64,000 nt of DNA from Pempheris klunzingeri (taxonomy: Eukaryota; Chordata; Actinopteri; Acropomatiformes; Pempheridae): NCBI RefSeq assembly GCF_042242105.1, contig NC_092030.1:4441501-4505500 (forward strand), written 5' to 3'. Below are positions 13,933 through 26,820 of this stretch, one piece after another. Each line of letters begins with the position of its first letter. Positions within the stretch are counted from its first letter, which is position 1. Both the position numbers and the translations under genes were made by a program. A model generated the notes under the pieces. The model was not told where the DNA came from. It did not search any database and saw only the letters and a list, made by a program, of their open reading frames with translations.

Positions 13933-16900
13933 TATTTATCTATTTATCTGTTTTTCTAATCCTGAAGCGGCATTGAGGACGAAAGGGCAAAGCAAAAACT
14001 TGTTTTAATCTGTACATGTTACAATAAAACGGTTTCAGGTTAGAATCTGGTACCTTAATTTCCATTTAAATTGCTTGTACATGGGAAATATTACATTGGA
14101 AACAGAAGTCAAAAACAAAATTGATATGTTTAGATTCCTGAACATTTAGATTCCTAAAATGAGATTATTTCTGCTTGCAAATGATGATAACAATTCTTAA
14201 GTACAAAATTTTCAAATAATTTGAAAATATAATTGTTAAAGTTTAAATCCAAGTTCCTTGCTAATAATTTGCCATATTTAACATTATGTATCAAACAACA
14301 AGGGAGTTTAATCAACTAAAAACTACATTTTACAAGACAACATGGAAAGGTAGACATGAATGCAGTGAGTCAGAATTATTCCTTTGTGAGACAAAGTTGT
14401 ATAAGACGCAGTTTTGAAAAATCTTAAACTCATACTCTAAACTTTGGAACAACAAATTGGCTGATTTGGAGTGAATCTATATCAGTTGCAGGACTGATCA
14501 GTTGCCTGGCAACAGTGTTGGCATTGGCATCAACAGGTTTTTCCAGCCTGCAACCATTAAAGCCATGCTTAGGGAGGATGCATGTAATAATACAGTATGT
14601 ATACAGTATGGATTTCTGGGGGAAAAATACATATTTCTATGTATCATGAGGTTTATAAAATAATAAAAGCCATAATGCAAGGCCCAAAGTCACAATACAT
14701 GAAAAAACAACACATTCTACAAACACAAAGTAAAGCGTTAAACACATTTAGAGTAAAATTTCACATTTATGATAAAGTTTTGAAACATCCTCCAGTCTTC
14801 CTCCCCAATCCATATTGAGTTCAGATGTGAGGCTGAGTCATCATTCAGTTAATCTAATCATGCTGGAACATCAAACAAAGCTGAGTTTCAACCACAGCCT
14901 GTACTCCAGTTTATTCTAAACCCCCGCAGTCGGGATCTGTCCATAAAATGTTGAATAAATGTTTAGATAATGAGACTTAAAAGATTACTTATCATTGCCT
15001 AAAGGGAAGCAACTTCACTTCAATTATTTTGCATTCACAGCTGTTGCAGGCTTTGGGCAATGAATGTCTGACCTCTGTATCTTTGGCTTTCTTTGTTGCT
15101 TTTTGTTATGTGAGCCGAATAAGAAATAAAAAGAAATCAAGCTTTTTTTTCAAAGATTCGGACGTGAATAAACACCACTGTCTAACAATGTATTATGATA
15201 GAAACAAAAGGAAAGACAAGAAAAAAAAGATGTGTGATATGACTGTTTCCAAAGCTCCGCTCTCCTTAGTTACTGTTGCTAATCTTGTCAATGCACATAC
15301 AGATGGCTCATATTGCACATGTGTAGTTCATGATGGTAACGGTGGCGGATCAAAAATCAGCATCATCTTGATTTTACAGAGAGGTAGATAAACTCCCAGC
15401 CTCCAGCCATCGACTGACTTTGTCTGATTTTGTCTGTTATCTCATCAGTTAGCAAGCTAATGAAGCAAATATCAACTCAGTTGGTTGGATGAAAATGTTT
15501 TTTATGTTTCCAGCTCACTTGTTGTGAACGGAGAATTCTGGTAAAGTGCTTGGTGGCTACACGTGATACTCTGCTATAAGACTAAGGGCGAGGTTGCCTG
15601 TCTTTATCTAAGAGTCAACATCCACAACATCTGATGATCTGTGCTCTGGAAGACATGGAAATAAAGACATAGCACTGCAGTGTAGAGCTAATTAGTGCTG
15701 CAGTGCTTCGGCAGGAAAGGCCTACTGTACTGTTTAAGATACAGTTGTTAAGCTATAATTGGACAATTGCTGTTCAAGGGAGGGATTTCGCTAAATATCT
15801 AAGCTGATATCCAAGTCAAGGTCACATCAAATAGGTTGTATCCAATAGCCTAAAATCCTACATACACTATATAACAGTCGTAATAATATTTGAATGAATA
15901 GTTAAGCTGTTGTAATGTAAGCTAATATGTAAGATGTCCCTGTTTTAGAATTGGTTTGATAAAAACGGACATAGTTTGATAATTAGTCTCCTAATTGACC
16001 TGAATGGTATGTATTGTTGTTGGTTGTTGTAACTGTTATTTTGCAAGACTCATACAACGCTTGAGTATGCTTAATGATCTCGGGATAATAATGCACACAT
16101 CCATCTCAGTTTCAGTGGGAACAATGAGTCCAGAGGCACATGAAAGAGACCGAAGTGCTTGGCTTACTCATTCTTTTAAAGTGTCCAACCAAAAGGAATA
16201 TAAAAAGGAATATGATGGTGTTTGTCCCTTCACTCTTCACTAACACATTCGTCTCCTTTCATGTGAAAGCATTTGACCCAAGTGGACATGTGAGCTTGTG
16301 ATGTGCAAAGCAGTTCTTTTCAGTATCCGAATCACTACAATCAGTTCATTAATACATATCATATATAATATTCATCCAAAAGATTTGTTCCCTCAATGAC
16401 TGAATGGAGCTCTGACTGTGTAGTCCCACTCTCTGAACTGAAACAGAGCCAAATGGTTTATTCCTCATGATCCCCGGCTTCTAGAACCTAAGTGCTGTCG
16501 GTTTGACGAAGACGCCAAACCCTATATATAATTCTAGACGTTTTCAAAGTTTCCTTGCTGAATATAGGAGATAAACACTGATGCAAATTACTTTTACATG
16601 GACACTTTGCTGATTTTCAATCGGCTTTGTATTATTACAACGTAGAGCTCTGAAACCAACGGACAGAGGACTCACATGCACGACTGAACACTCAGCAGAT
16701 ACAATCATGTCTTTACTTGAAACAGGTTCGGTTCGCATTCACAGCTGCAGATTTTCCAAAAGATTGACGAGCTGGGAGAATAGGTGAGACAGTTAACAGT
16801 GAGTTAGTACAGTCTAATGTTAGTCATATAGAGTTTTTCTTAGTGATTTTGTGTCTGAGGAAAATGTTGATTTTCCCAGTGGCCTCACTTCCAGCAGTAC

Positions 16901-17154
16901 CAGCTCGCTAAGTAGCTTTCCCACTCATCATCCATTTTGTTGTCATCTGGTGCACAATATAAATAACTTTTTTTATTTTACTTTTTTTATTACTGTTATT
17001 TTACTGTTAGGTTAGTCATTCAATCAGCGGGGGAGCTCTTGCGGCAGACAATATGGAGAAAAGTTAAACAGTGTTCATTTGCATTTACTACGCATACTGT
17101 AATGATACCAGGCTGAAAATCGGCAGTTTCCCTTTGAGTCTTTTGACATTACTT

Positions 17155-17621
17155 TGTCAGGATCCTGTTGGTTTCTGTCTCCCCTGTCCTTTCTCCCTCT
17201 ACCTGCCACCTGAGCAGAGGTTACTCCAGGTCACACACCTGCAACTCACACACACCTGACACCAATCCCCAATCAAGCCACCCACTCCCTCCCTGCCTAC
17301 ATAAGCCCAGCCCAGATCACCACTCTCTTCCAGACTGTCCGTTGCACTTGGTACTCTTCAGGCTCCTTTCTCCAAGACTACTTGTGATTTTGCTCGTGTT
17401 TGCTCTCTGTCCTGATCCCGGTCTTGCTCTCCCCCGGTCTCCGTCCCGCTCCTGCTCCACCTGGTTGTCTTCCCTGGTCCCCACCCCGGTCCTGCTTCCC
17501 GCTAGCCCCTTTTCCCCGTCCTTGCTCCTATCCATTGGTGTAAATAAACCCATCTGTCTCCCAACCGCCCAGTTGTTCGGTGTCTGCATTGTGGGTTCAG
17601 CCGGTTTAGTTCCACACAACA
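17155..17621 (+). mobile_element. solo LTR of an LTR retrotransposon (Gypsy-like)
   Basis: It starts TGTCAGG and ends CACAACA, the TG...CA form of an LTR. It is flanked by TACTT (17150-17154) and TACTC (17622-17626), a 5-bp target duplication with one mismatch. Inside are a pyrimidine-rich U3-like part, a TACATAAG TATA-like box near 17298 and an AATAAA at 17543 ahead of the 3' end. No internal retroviral genes adjoin it, so recombination between two LTRs is the likely origin. Confidence 0.65.
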
Positions 17622-18707
17622 TACTCTTGAACTTGTTGGGCCTTGAATCTGGCAGTTTCAGCTACTCATTATCACTCACCTTCACTGTGAAGGATGTTTC
17701 ATTGAATGAACCAACTGAACAGGCACCTTTTCCCCACGCTGAAAGGATCAGAGACTGTGTCAGGAGCTGCTGACTATCACTCAGGGGTCACGGTCACCAT
17801 GTGCCACGTACAGTGAACGAATCACTGAAAATGCACCTGCTCTGTGCACTGAAATGATCTGAGACGGTCTTCAGCCAGCTTTTTTTCATACTGCAGCTTT
17901 CACCACATATTGTAAATTAAACTGAAAAATGAACAGATTGGTTCAGGAGGTGATTCAGGTCGGTATGTTCTCTCAATAGACTATTTTGAATCTATCGTTT
18001 ATGAATGACACAACACTCGTGAACACCAGTGAGCACTCAGCAACACTCTGTGCAGAAAATCTGGTGCAATGACGAAGGTCATAGGATCAGGTGTCATGTT
18101 GAAAGGAAGGTTTTCCATGACTGTAAAGACAAAGGCAGTCTCCTGGAAGCAGCAAGGGGCTGTTAACTGTGAATAGATACAAACAATGCAGGAAGCATAC
18201 ATGCTGTATGTACATAAATCGTAATTCATGAATAATTCACGAGGAAACAGAATGAAACACAAGTGATTGTAATGAAATATGAGAATAATGTATACAATCC
18301 TACATTAGATGGAAACTTGAGCCTACGGAGAGAGACTTGAGAGCAGTGGGTGAAACACGACCATGTTTACAGGAACGTCACCTGTGGCTGAAATGTCATC
18401 AATCATTAAGATTTTGCTCTGATAAAGTTTAATTAAAAAAAAAAAGCAAAATTTGGAGAACAGCACCGTTCCGTCTCGGGGGCCTGTCACTTTTTCTCTC
18501 TCCTCTCTTGTTGCTGCATGTAGGCTTTTAAGTGAAATAGTAAATCCTGCAATTAGTAGAGTGTTTCTGGAAAGAGGAATATATGTCATTTGTTGTGGTG
18601 CTCATTCTGACCTCATTAGCTCTATAATGGGTTCAGCATCTTGCTGGTTGGTGCACTTTCACATGGTTCAGTGCAAAACTAGGCCAATATAATCACTGTT
18701 AATGATA

Positions 18708-18785
18708 TTAAAGGGATAGTTTGACATTTTCAGAAATACACTTGCAAGAATTGCAATTAATTACAAAAGCTAGTTTACAAGATTT
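18708..18785 (+). repeat. fragment of a common teleost repeat (AAAGGGATAGTTTGACATTTT type)
   Basis: AAAGGGATAGTTTGACATTT followed by AGAAATACACTTGC resembles the start of a widespread teleost interspersed repeat. Only the first 60-80 bp appear to be present, and the rest has diverged or is lost. Confidence 0.45.
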
Positions 18786-20784
18786 CCCCCTTCCTACCTA
18801 CCTCGTTGGACCAAGATGTGATTAGTGGGGGGGGGGATTAAAACATGACTGAAGAAGAGGTAAATTGTGCTCTTGCATTGACAGTGCCACAGGAACAGGT
18901 GACATAATATAAAAAGAAAGGTGTAATTACTGCAATCAGGTGCCATCAGGACCATTGTTTTCAGTCCACATGGGCTGTAATTCAAGTGCTGAAAAGGCAA
19001 TGATTGCAGTGCTCCAAAATCCAACTCCAAATCCATGGGAATGCTAAGAATGCACCATTGTGAAAGATGAACTGAGGCCATTGCTATTTACTTTCCCAGC
19101 GTTATTCTTCTTTTAAAAACATTCCTAGCTTGGTTTTGGCTCCACCACTTGTCATCATTTAGAGCCCATTTCTCTTAAAAAAAAAATGTCTCTATTCTGA
19201 AAGACTTTGACTAATTTATGTTCACCTCAAAGTGCGCACTGTTTTTGATTTAAATATTGCAGACAAACATGCAAAGCAACAGAAATGCAGATTGTCAGAA
19301 AATGTAAAAAGAGTTTTCGGGAAATATTTCAGGATTTCCTTCAGGGTCACGTGTTTCTTTTAATGTGTTACCGTCATCAAACAAGAGGCCTGCAGCAGCC
19401 TAACACAATCTAGCCAACATGTACACACAAAAATATCTATATCCTATTTGTGTTGTAAAGCGCAGAGGTGACTACAGGGGAAGATGTGTCACAGGCAGGT
19501 AGATGAGGGGTCACGTTTCCCCTGTGACATACCATAGCTGACCATTTCTCCCCCCCCCCACTGAGAAAAGAGGCCATGTGCCTCAAGACCGATGGGTCAG
19601 TGTGCACTTACGTCTTCATTAATAATGCATTGCCTTCCATCTGAACCAGCAGGCTGTGGAACAACACAATGGGACATGATGCATACAGTTGTTCATACAT
19701 TAGCCATATATCCTGCTGTGGACAGGCACTGGAAAGGCTATGGTAACGATACTGACTCAGCTTTTACCTTTGGGAGCTGTCACACCACATATACACATGT
19801 TTAATCTATGTGTGTATATATCAGTGCTTGGATTTTTATACATAATGTGCAAAGAGTAACACATAGTATGCTGTATATGCTATTCTCCTTGTTTTTGCGC
19901 AAACATGTCACTGTATTTAGATCACTTCCATGTGCTCATTCAGCTTATTATTGTATTTATTATTATATTATTATAGCTTAGTGTTATATCTGTGTTCCAG
20001 CTATTCGGTTTTGCTATTAATGACAGACCAAAGATTGTATTTATTGAACATGTTGAGCTAAAATTATTATAGGAAACAAAATAAATCCCCCTGTATGTTA
20101 AGTTTATACATATTTGCTAATACTGTATGAGTGCCACATAACAGTCAGTACTGAAATTATAAGCTGTTTATTTAGTTGGACTCTGGGAAATTGAGATGGC
20201 CCTTTTTAACTTTTTTGTTTTTTTGAATGTGCAAAAAATAATTGACAGATTAATTGATAAAAACAACCGTTATTTGCAGCCCTACTTATATGAAGGATGC
20301 TTATATTTAGCTTATTGCTAGCTGACTTTCTAAATGTCCAGAAAATTGTGTAAAATTCAATTACAGAATCACAGTTTGTATGTATTCCCTGAGTTGTGTA
20401 TGTCTGTTGATGAAGAAGAGCTTTTTTCTTTATTTCGCCACTGTCCATTAGACTAAATGAGCTGAGGTTTATTGCCAGTGAGTGCAGGGTTTGATTTTCC
20501 TTTTTTAGTCTCATAATAAGAGTACGATACTCATTCTGGACATTTCCTGCTGCTTAAAGACAAAAACACAAGTTCAGTCATATATGATGATTTGGTGAGG
20601 GATCACCCCCCCAATTTCCACAGCAATTTATCACAGCAGATTTTTATCTATCATGCTCTCCTCTCAGCATCACAGCTGTACATTTTATCTGCACTGTGCA
20701 GATGCAGCTCTGCATGCCTAAGATGCCTCCATGCTCCACATATGCTAAATTCTGTCTCCAGGCTTCCCTTGCTGTGAAACATAA

Positions 20785-20802
20785 CCCCCCCCCCCCCCCC
20801 CC
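20785..20802 (+). repeat. poly-C run
   Basis: Eighteen consecutive C residues. Shorter C runs occur at 4042-4053 and near 5080. Such runs often vary in length and are prone to sequencing error. Confidence 0.9.
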
Positions 20803-21083
20803 ACTCCTTCAAATGGGATTGAAAAACCTTCAAACTGCACAACCATCCTCCAAATGATCCTCTATTACGTTTTAAATTCCTGTGTGAAATAATTGGCTGC
20901 CGAGGAAGCATCTTTCCTAACGTCACTATTTTGGAAACTGCAGGGTCCTTGGTGGTCCAATCAAGACGCTCCAGGTTCAAGACTTCAGGAGCCCACAAGT
21001 CATTCAGCTTAATGCTGAATGATCGTGACTAACTCAGGGGGCTCTCGGGAGTGGGAGTGGGAGGGGGCTGCAAATATGATGGT

Positions 21084-21090
21084 TATAAAT
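21084..21090 (+). promoter_or_regulatory. TATA-like box upstream of phf24 exon 1
   Basis: TATAAAT lies just upstream of the GC-rich exon-1 region. Spacing to the initiator-like sequence at about 21106 is slightly shorter than the usual 28-32 bp, so the true start could lie a little further downstream. It fits a promoter at this place but is not proof of one. Confidence 0.4.
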
Positions 21091-21183
21091 CCGTGGTTTA
21101 ACTTCAGTGTCTGTGTGTAAGCCTGCACCAAGTGACCCCCCCATCAGCCCCCCCCTGTCTCAGCGAGCTGCGTGTTTCCTCAG

Positions 21184-21252
21184 ATGCTGAGGGAGCAGCT
21201 CAGGGAAGAGGGTGGAGGAAAGAGAGAGAGGGGGAGACAGATACGCACGTAG
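21184..21252 (+). other. upstream ORF 1 in phf24 5' UTR (22 codons)
   Basis: An ATG in the presumed first exon opens a 22-codon frame that ends in TAG before the main start. It is rich in Arg, Glu and Gly because it reads through the GA-rich tract. It could lower main-ORF translation if the transcript start lies upstream of 21184. Confidence 0.4.
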
Positions 21253-21303
21253 AGAGAGACAGAGAGAGAGAGAGAGAGAAGGAGAGAGAGAGAGGGAGGA
21301 GGA
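21211..21303 (+). repeat. GA-rich purine tract in phf24 exon 1
   Basis: A nearly pure purine run with several (GA)n and (AG)n blocks, interrupted by CAGATACGCACGT. It lies inside the presumed 5' UTR, so repeat-length variation would change UTR length and the reading of the upstream ORF. Confidence 0.8.
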
Positions 21304-21503
21304 AGATTTCAGCACCGGAGCTGTCCGCGGCTCTTGAACAAGTCTCTATCCCTGCCAAGGGGTCGAAGCTGCTTCCGACTGTAAATTTTCTCTGTGGGAC
21401 GGTGAGGGGAAGGAATAACAAAGTGCTGTGCCATCCATCTCTCTGCGGGGCTGCCGACTGGCCAGGAAAGGCGCGCATACTTCATTCGAGCAAAGTCTTT
21501 GCC

Positions 21504-21524
21504 ATGCTGGACGGCCGGGCTTGA
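21504..21524 (+). other. upstream ORF 2 in phf24 5' UTR (6 codons, MLDGRA)
   Basis: GCCATGC gives a favourable -3 purine context for a six-codon ORF ending in TGA, 43 nt before the exon-1 donor. After splicing it lies about 45 nt upstream of the phf24 start codon, a position suited to reinitiation or translational damping. Confidence 0.45.
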
Positions 21525-24500
21525 GCCAGAGAGGATAAAGTGAGAACAGCAGCCTTTACTCTTTACGGTGAGTCCACCTGCAGCCTGCCTGGCCTTCTTT
21601 CCTACACTGCTCTTTATGATGTTACATAAGAAAAAATCAGAAACCTGCCATGCTGGGCTGGTCTAGAGTCTGATTTTTTTATTTTTTTTTTATTGTTGTG
21701 TGCTGATGCTGCAAACATGGGCTGTGACGGGACTCGTGTTGCTGGATTTAGTGGGAAGCCTCATTACCGATGCTTGCATGTGGATGCATATTTAGGTCAG
21801 CATCCACATGGGTGTGAACTACAGGAGTTCACATCGCTCTCCTCGGTGGCTTTGGCTGCTTCTGTGTCTCTTTCGTTTCACTGCAATTCACTGTAGGAAA
21901 TAAATGCAGAAATATTTGCACAATAGTTGATGCATGCACATGATTGGGAGGATAACTGATAACACATCTTTCTCCGACCTTAAAGATGAAGTTGTATCAG
22001 TGGGAGATTCTGCTAAACTAATGGCATGGTTGGATGACTCTGTCCCCAGCTTCTCTGTCCACTTTCCCCAGCACTGTCCCATGGGGGAGTGCTGCTGTCC
22101 ATTAAGCCCCCCATCTGTCTTTGTTTACAACCCTATTGTTGTTATATTCGAGCCCCTATAGACCCACAAACAAGCCAATTTCAGCATTAACCTTGGAGTG
22201 AGATCCTGCTTCTCAGTCTGTCACAGATCCCTGCAGCCCGAGCTGCTTCACTGCCGCCTGCTCTGTGGTTATTGTCAGACACTCTCACAACGTTTGGCTG
22301 GCACAGGCTCTCAGCCTGGCAGCGCCTGAATGCCAACGTGATGTCTCCAGCCTAACGATGCATTGAGATTTAAATTCCTCCTCCATTCAGGCACTTTTTT
22401 TTTTTTTTTTTTTAGGTCCGGCTGAATTTGAAACCCCCGTACGCATTTGTCGAGCCTTGAGCATATTATGCTTTTTGTGGGGAATGTTGTTGTGCTCAGG
22501 GTGGGAGAAGAGGCCAGAGTGAGAGTTGTTGTGTCATGCACGTAGCAGTCTCTTTCTTCCAGAAGAAATTAGAGTGACAGCGCAGACCAGGTGGAAGCAA
22601 GCAAACCACACTTAAGCTGTTGCATTGGATTTATTTGGCTTTGTGTGTCCAACTGCATGTACATTTTCGTGCTTTAAATGGCTGTTAGTGATTCCACTCA
22701 CTCGCTATTACAGGGATCAGGGTGAACTCGTTAGTGTAATTAGTTCCAGGTCTTTGCTTCCCTGGTCCGTGGGTGAGATCTTCGGCTAAAGGGGGATTCA
22801 TTCCCATGAAAAGGCATGCTTTGTGGTGCTTCCATTCAAAAAATGCCCCCCTCCCTCCTCTGAAACAAGGAATGAAAAGGAGGACTGGTTGGGATTCTAA
22901 TCAGCACATAACAGTGACATCCAACAGCTTTGAGAGGGAAATCGTACAGTATACATGACATGCAAGTAAAGTCCGATGCAGATGAGCATCCTTTTTGTGC
23001 TTTTATGACATAAAACATACAACTACACAACAGTGTGTGCAGCCATTAAAACTGGGACTTTTTCTGATCCGTTGCGTAGTGGGGCAAAAAGATCCGAAAC
23101 CCACAGATTCAAAGTGGCTGTCGTGTGAGGAGTGGTTCCGATCCTAACCTGGCCATCTGGAGCTCAAAGGGTCCCAAAGACAAACTTAAGGTGTCACAAG
23201 ATGGTAAAAGGGATCAAAAACTCATTCTTGTTCTTCTTCAAAATCAAAAACTTGCACATTTTTTCTTGACTTGTCATTTTTCTTCTGAAACACTGGACAC
23301 ATTTAAAAAAAAAAAAAACACTCTTTAATTGAACAGCCTAAAAACATGTTATGTAGCTAATCTGTGCCGTATTCACAGTGACCTTGTGCAACATCTAAAA
23401 AACAACATCCTCCCCCATGCTATGTGGCACCTGGCCAAATGTACCCATAACGACAGCAGCCATAATTATAAGAAAATTTCAAACTGAGTGAAAAATATAC
23501 TTCAGCAGATGAATTGACTGCAGTGACCAAGTGTTGTCTAGGTATATTGCTAAATAGCTGTTATATGAGCTCTTGTGAATCTCAATAACATCCCCATGGT
23601 GACTCTTGGGCAGCAGAGGACTGAATACTAATACAGACCTTAAGGTGTCCCCTGTTGGCCTCTAATACACTCCTGTTTACACGTAAATGGATCCAATTCA
23701 AACTAAAGATTCATTTCCTTCATAATACACTCAGCTCTTGACACCAGTTTATGTGACAAAAATAGATCCGCCAATATATTTTTTTCCTCATTTCCTCATC
23801 TGTCTGAGCTGCACCTCACAAAATGAAGTCAGGTGGAGGTAGGATGGAACGTCAGCTCAGTCTGTTGGATGCTATTGGGAAATCTTATAGAATATAGTGT
23901 GTTTTGCGCTGCATGGTCTGGTAGTGTTAAATTAGTGAAGTGTGGACAGGCTACAAAAGGATTTCTCAGAGGAGAAAAAAGAAAAAGGATTTGAAGTGCA
24001 CTTTGGTGCCACTTCCCTCAGAAATTATCAATATTTAATTAAACCTAGATGCTCCTGAGAGTCTTATCATCCGAGAGCTCGTCACACTCAATCACTGATA
24101 TCAATCAAGAGCATGCATACTGAATCTAAAAATGTTTATTAGCTTCATGTGCAAAAAGTACATAAATGCCAGAGAAATTAAATTAAAGGGTTCATTTCCA
24201 TATACTCCTCCAAAAACTGCTGTATTCTCTTTAGAATATAGATGAATGGAGCAAAGTCACATGACTTAAGTCATAAGTGAGTGAATTGCTGATATACTTC
24301 ATCATCTTGAGAATATTCTGTCGCAGTGCAGCTTGACAGAATAATATTTTCTCAGCCATATATGTCAGGTTCTGCCCCAAGGAGTGGCCCTGTTTTCCTT
24401 CCTTTGGTCCAGATCTTTTTTTATCCAGGGGCATTTAAATCATTCAGAGGGGTCTGGGAAGGAGAGTGGAGCAGCCGAGGCAGCTGCTCCTGCAGGAGTC

Positions 24501-26729
24501 TAGTGAACGTCAAGCCTGAGGGAGTTTTATCCCATCCTCCTCTGCTTGTATTGCCTTCAAATATAATATGAAGGGTGAATTTGGATGACTGCTGAGCCTT
24601 AGTGGCACCCATTTTTAATACTGTGTGCTCCTGAATGAACATTTACCATTCATCACAACTTGTGACTGACCTTTGAAGATTTTGTTGCCATTTATAGCAA
24701 ATGGAAAAAAAAAAAGCCACAACCAGTCAGATGATCGAACAAGTTGGAAACAAGCACCATCTGAACCACAACCAACACCGTCTATACAATTTTATTTGGA
24801 TATAAATCCATAACTGAGAGCAAAATATCAACAATAATCATCACACATCGCACAGGAAACATCTGGTGAAAGTTAATTTAGGAAGTTGACAGTTTTGGGC
24901 AGCTGATGACTCAAGTAACAATCTTAAAGATCTCTGTTTTGTAATCCAAAGAGATGCCTGTAAATGTCCCCCAACCCCTGCAAAAATCTGAATTTGATCC
25001 AATAACATTTGGGAAGTCTAGAAGAGCTGACCGATTAAATAATTTAATTGGTACACCCAAGACGCTTGTTGTCCATGGGACCAACAATGCGGAAGATCTG
25101 TGTACTTTCATGCCTGGGAAGTTGAACTTTGTTGCCATCATGCGCCTCTGAGCAACTTTAATAGGAATGAACAGAGCCCCGCCTCCAACATACATCTATG
25201 CCCTGAGGTCAGTGGTAGAGGTTAGCTGTCTGTTCCAAGCTCACATTATAACCCCTTGTACTATTTATTACTATCAAATGTGTGATAGATACAAGTGACA
25301 GTCTGGATGATAGTTTTACAGTTTGCCTTAGTTCCGTCTTACCAATAACTTTGGTGTGTTATTGTCTGTGTCCTTGTTTTTTTTTTTTGTCTCCTCAGGT
25401 ATATTTTTAGCTTGGTCAGATCACAGCAATTAACTTGGTGAGTACAATGTTAGTATGACAGGTAGGAATGACGGCCAACACTACAAAAATAAGACACAAT
25501 TTGTAATAACCACTTTGACTGACATCGATATATGTGTCTTCCTCAAAAAAGTATTCATGTCTTTGCTGTAGATACTCACTAGAGTGCTCTTATAGATGGA
25601 AAACAAATATGTCTGTCTCTCTTGTGAGTATGAAGTGCACGCAGGTGTTCAGCTGCACAAATGTTGCTGTCAGTCAGAGAGGAAAATGGGCTGAGCAGTT
25701 TGACAGGCTTCTGGCCACAAGCTTTTGGATCTCCGACTTGCAAGGCAACCAAGTGGCAGGTTATTCAGTGCTATCTTCTAAACTAAGGTATCAAAGCCAG
25801 ACGCTGACCCATTTGTGTCAGAATCAACTTGTATATAGACAAAAAAAACCACAAGGCCCTTATTTAAAATTCATAAGTTAACCTGAAAATGACAAGGTCG
25901 TCTGTGCGCTCTGATATGTCCTCATCAGCAGCGGCTTAACTTCCAGCTCTGTTTGAAGAATGCAAACCACTGTTCCCTCTTTCCTTTTTAGATCTATGTA
26001 TATATTTTTGCACTATAGTGGAGAAATTCGATTTTGACTTCGAGCTATGAGTGCTTGACTTTCAAAGGATAATGACATTTTGTGCTATTTATTTCTTGCA
26101 TTGATTCGATGGAGTGTATGAAGACCTTGGGGCTTGTAATAGCACTTAGTTTATTGTCATTGTTTCTTATTTATCCCCCCTCACTGTTTATGAAGCCTGT
26201 TCACTTCGCTAGCTATTAAAGAAGAATTTCTTTATTGCTGATCGTCTCATTTAAAATGGCGCGGCCCATTTTCTGCACTGCACAGTAATTGAGGATCCAG
26301 CTGTGGTGGTCAGCATTTAACCAATACATCAACCATACCGTCATTTTAAGATTTGCCTTCAAGCATGCAAAATCTTTCAAACATGGCTTCATGTGAAAAA
26401 GGTTGCAGTTCACAAGCTGGTCCTTGCAGGCACATCTGGCATCTAAAGGCTGTCACTGTGTACTGTCTGTGCCAGCACTGCTCTGACCGAAATGGGAAGG
26501 TCACTTCAGTGGATAATTAAGTCCCTATAATAATCACTGTGCCATCCTGTATTGTTATTATCACACAACCTGTTTTTACTGTACATGTATGAGCTGTTGG
26601 CTAAGAGATTTTTGTGCGTTCAAGTAGTTCAAGCAACATCCAAGCTGGTGCTGTTTTGATTTTTTCATCATGTAAGTGGCCTGGCTCTAGGAATGTTAAT
26701 GTCACGCTGATGAAGTACTTGATTGCCAT

Positions 26730-26820
26730 GAAATCCCCCTGTGAGGTTGACATTTGTGGTTTTGAGGGAAATGTTACAATAATACAATGATAATTGGATG
26801 GCTATGAAATTTGGGGTTGC
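26730..26820 (+). repeat. decayed teleost interspersed repeat (copy 2)
   Basis: GACATTTGTGGTTTTGAGGG and TTGGATGGCTATGAAATTTGG resemble the part of the same common repeat that lies upstream of the block seen at 7655. It lies within phf24 intron 1. Confidence 0.5.

Larger units (their letters stand above)
13935..21083. other. gene-free stretch upstream of phf24
   Basis: AT-rich sequence with the solo LTR, a short interspersed-repeat fragment and mononucleotide runs. I see no coding exon. Sequence close to 21000 is probably the phf24 proximal promoter. Confidence 0.55.
21106..21567 (+). other. phf24: phf24 non-coding first exon (5' UTR)
   Basis: The sequence ends in TTACG followed by the strong donor GTGAGT at 21568. 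Joining ACG to the CC-ATG-GG start of the next exon (acceptor TCTGTAG ending at 30417) creates a perfect GCCATGG Kozak context, which supports the pairing. The region is GC-richer than its surroundings and purine-rich in the middle. The 5' end is a guess from a TATA-like box at 21084 and an initiator-like TTCAGTG at about 21104. Further untranslated exons within the 8.8-kb intron cannot be excluded. Confidence 0.65.

Noticed and set aside
17168..17773. 201-aa plus-strand ORF, the longest outside the transposase frame
   Set aside because: It reads through the pyrimidine-rich LTR and beyond it. Composition is Ser/Pro/Leu low complexity, and it is explained by the solo LTR.
21132..21524. 130-aa frame across phf24 exon 1
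   Set aside because: It begins at GTG, is dominated by the GA-repeat (RERERE) and ends before the main start. Only the short ATG-initiated uORFs were kept.
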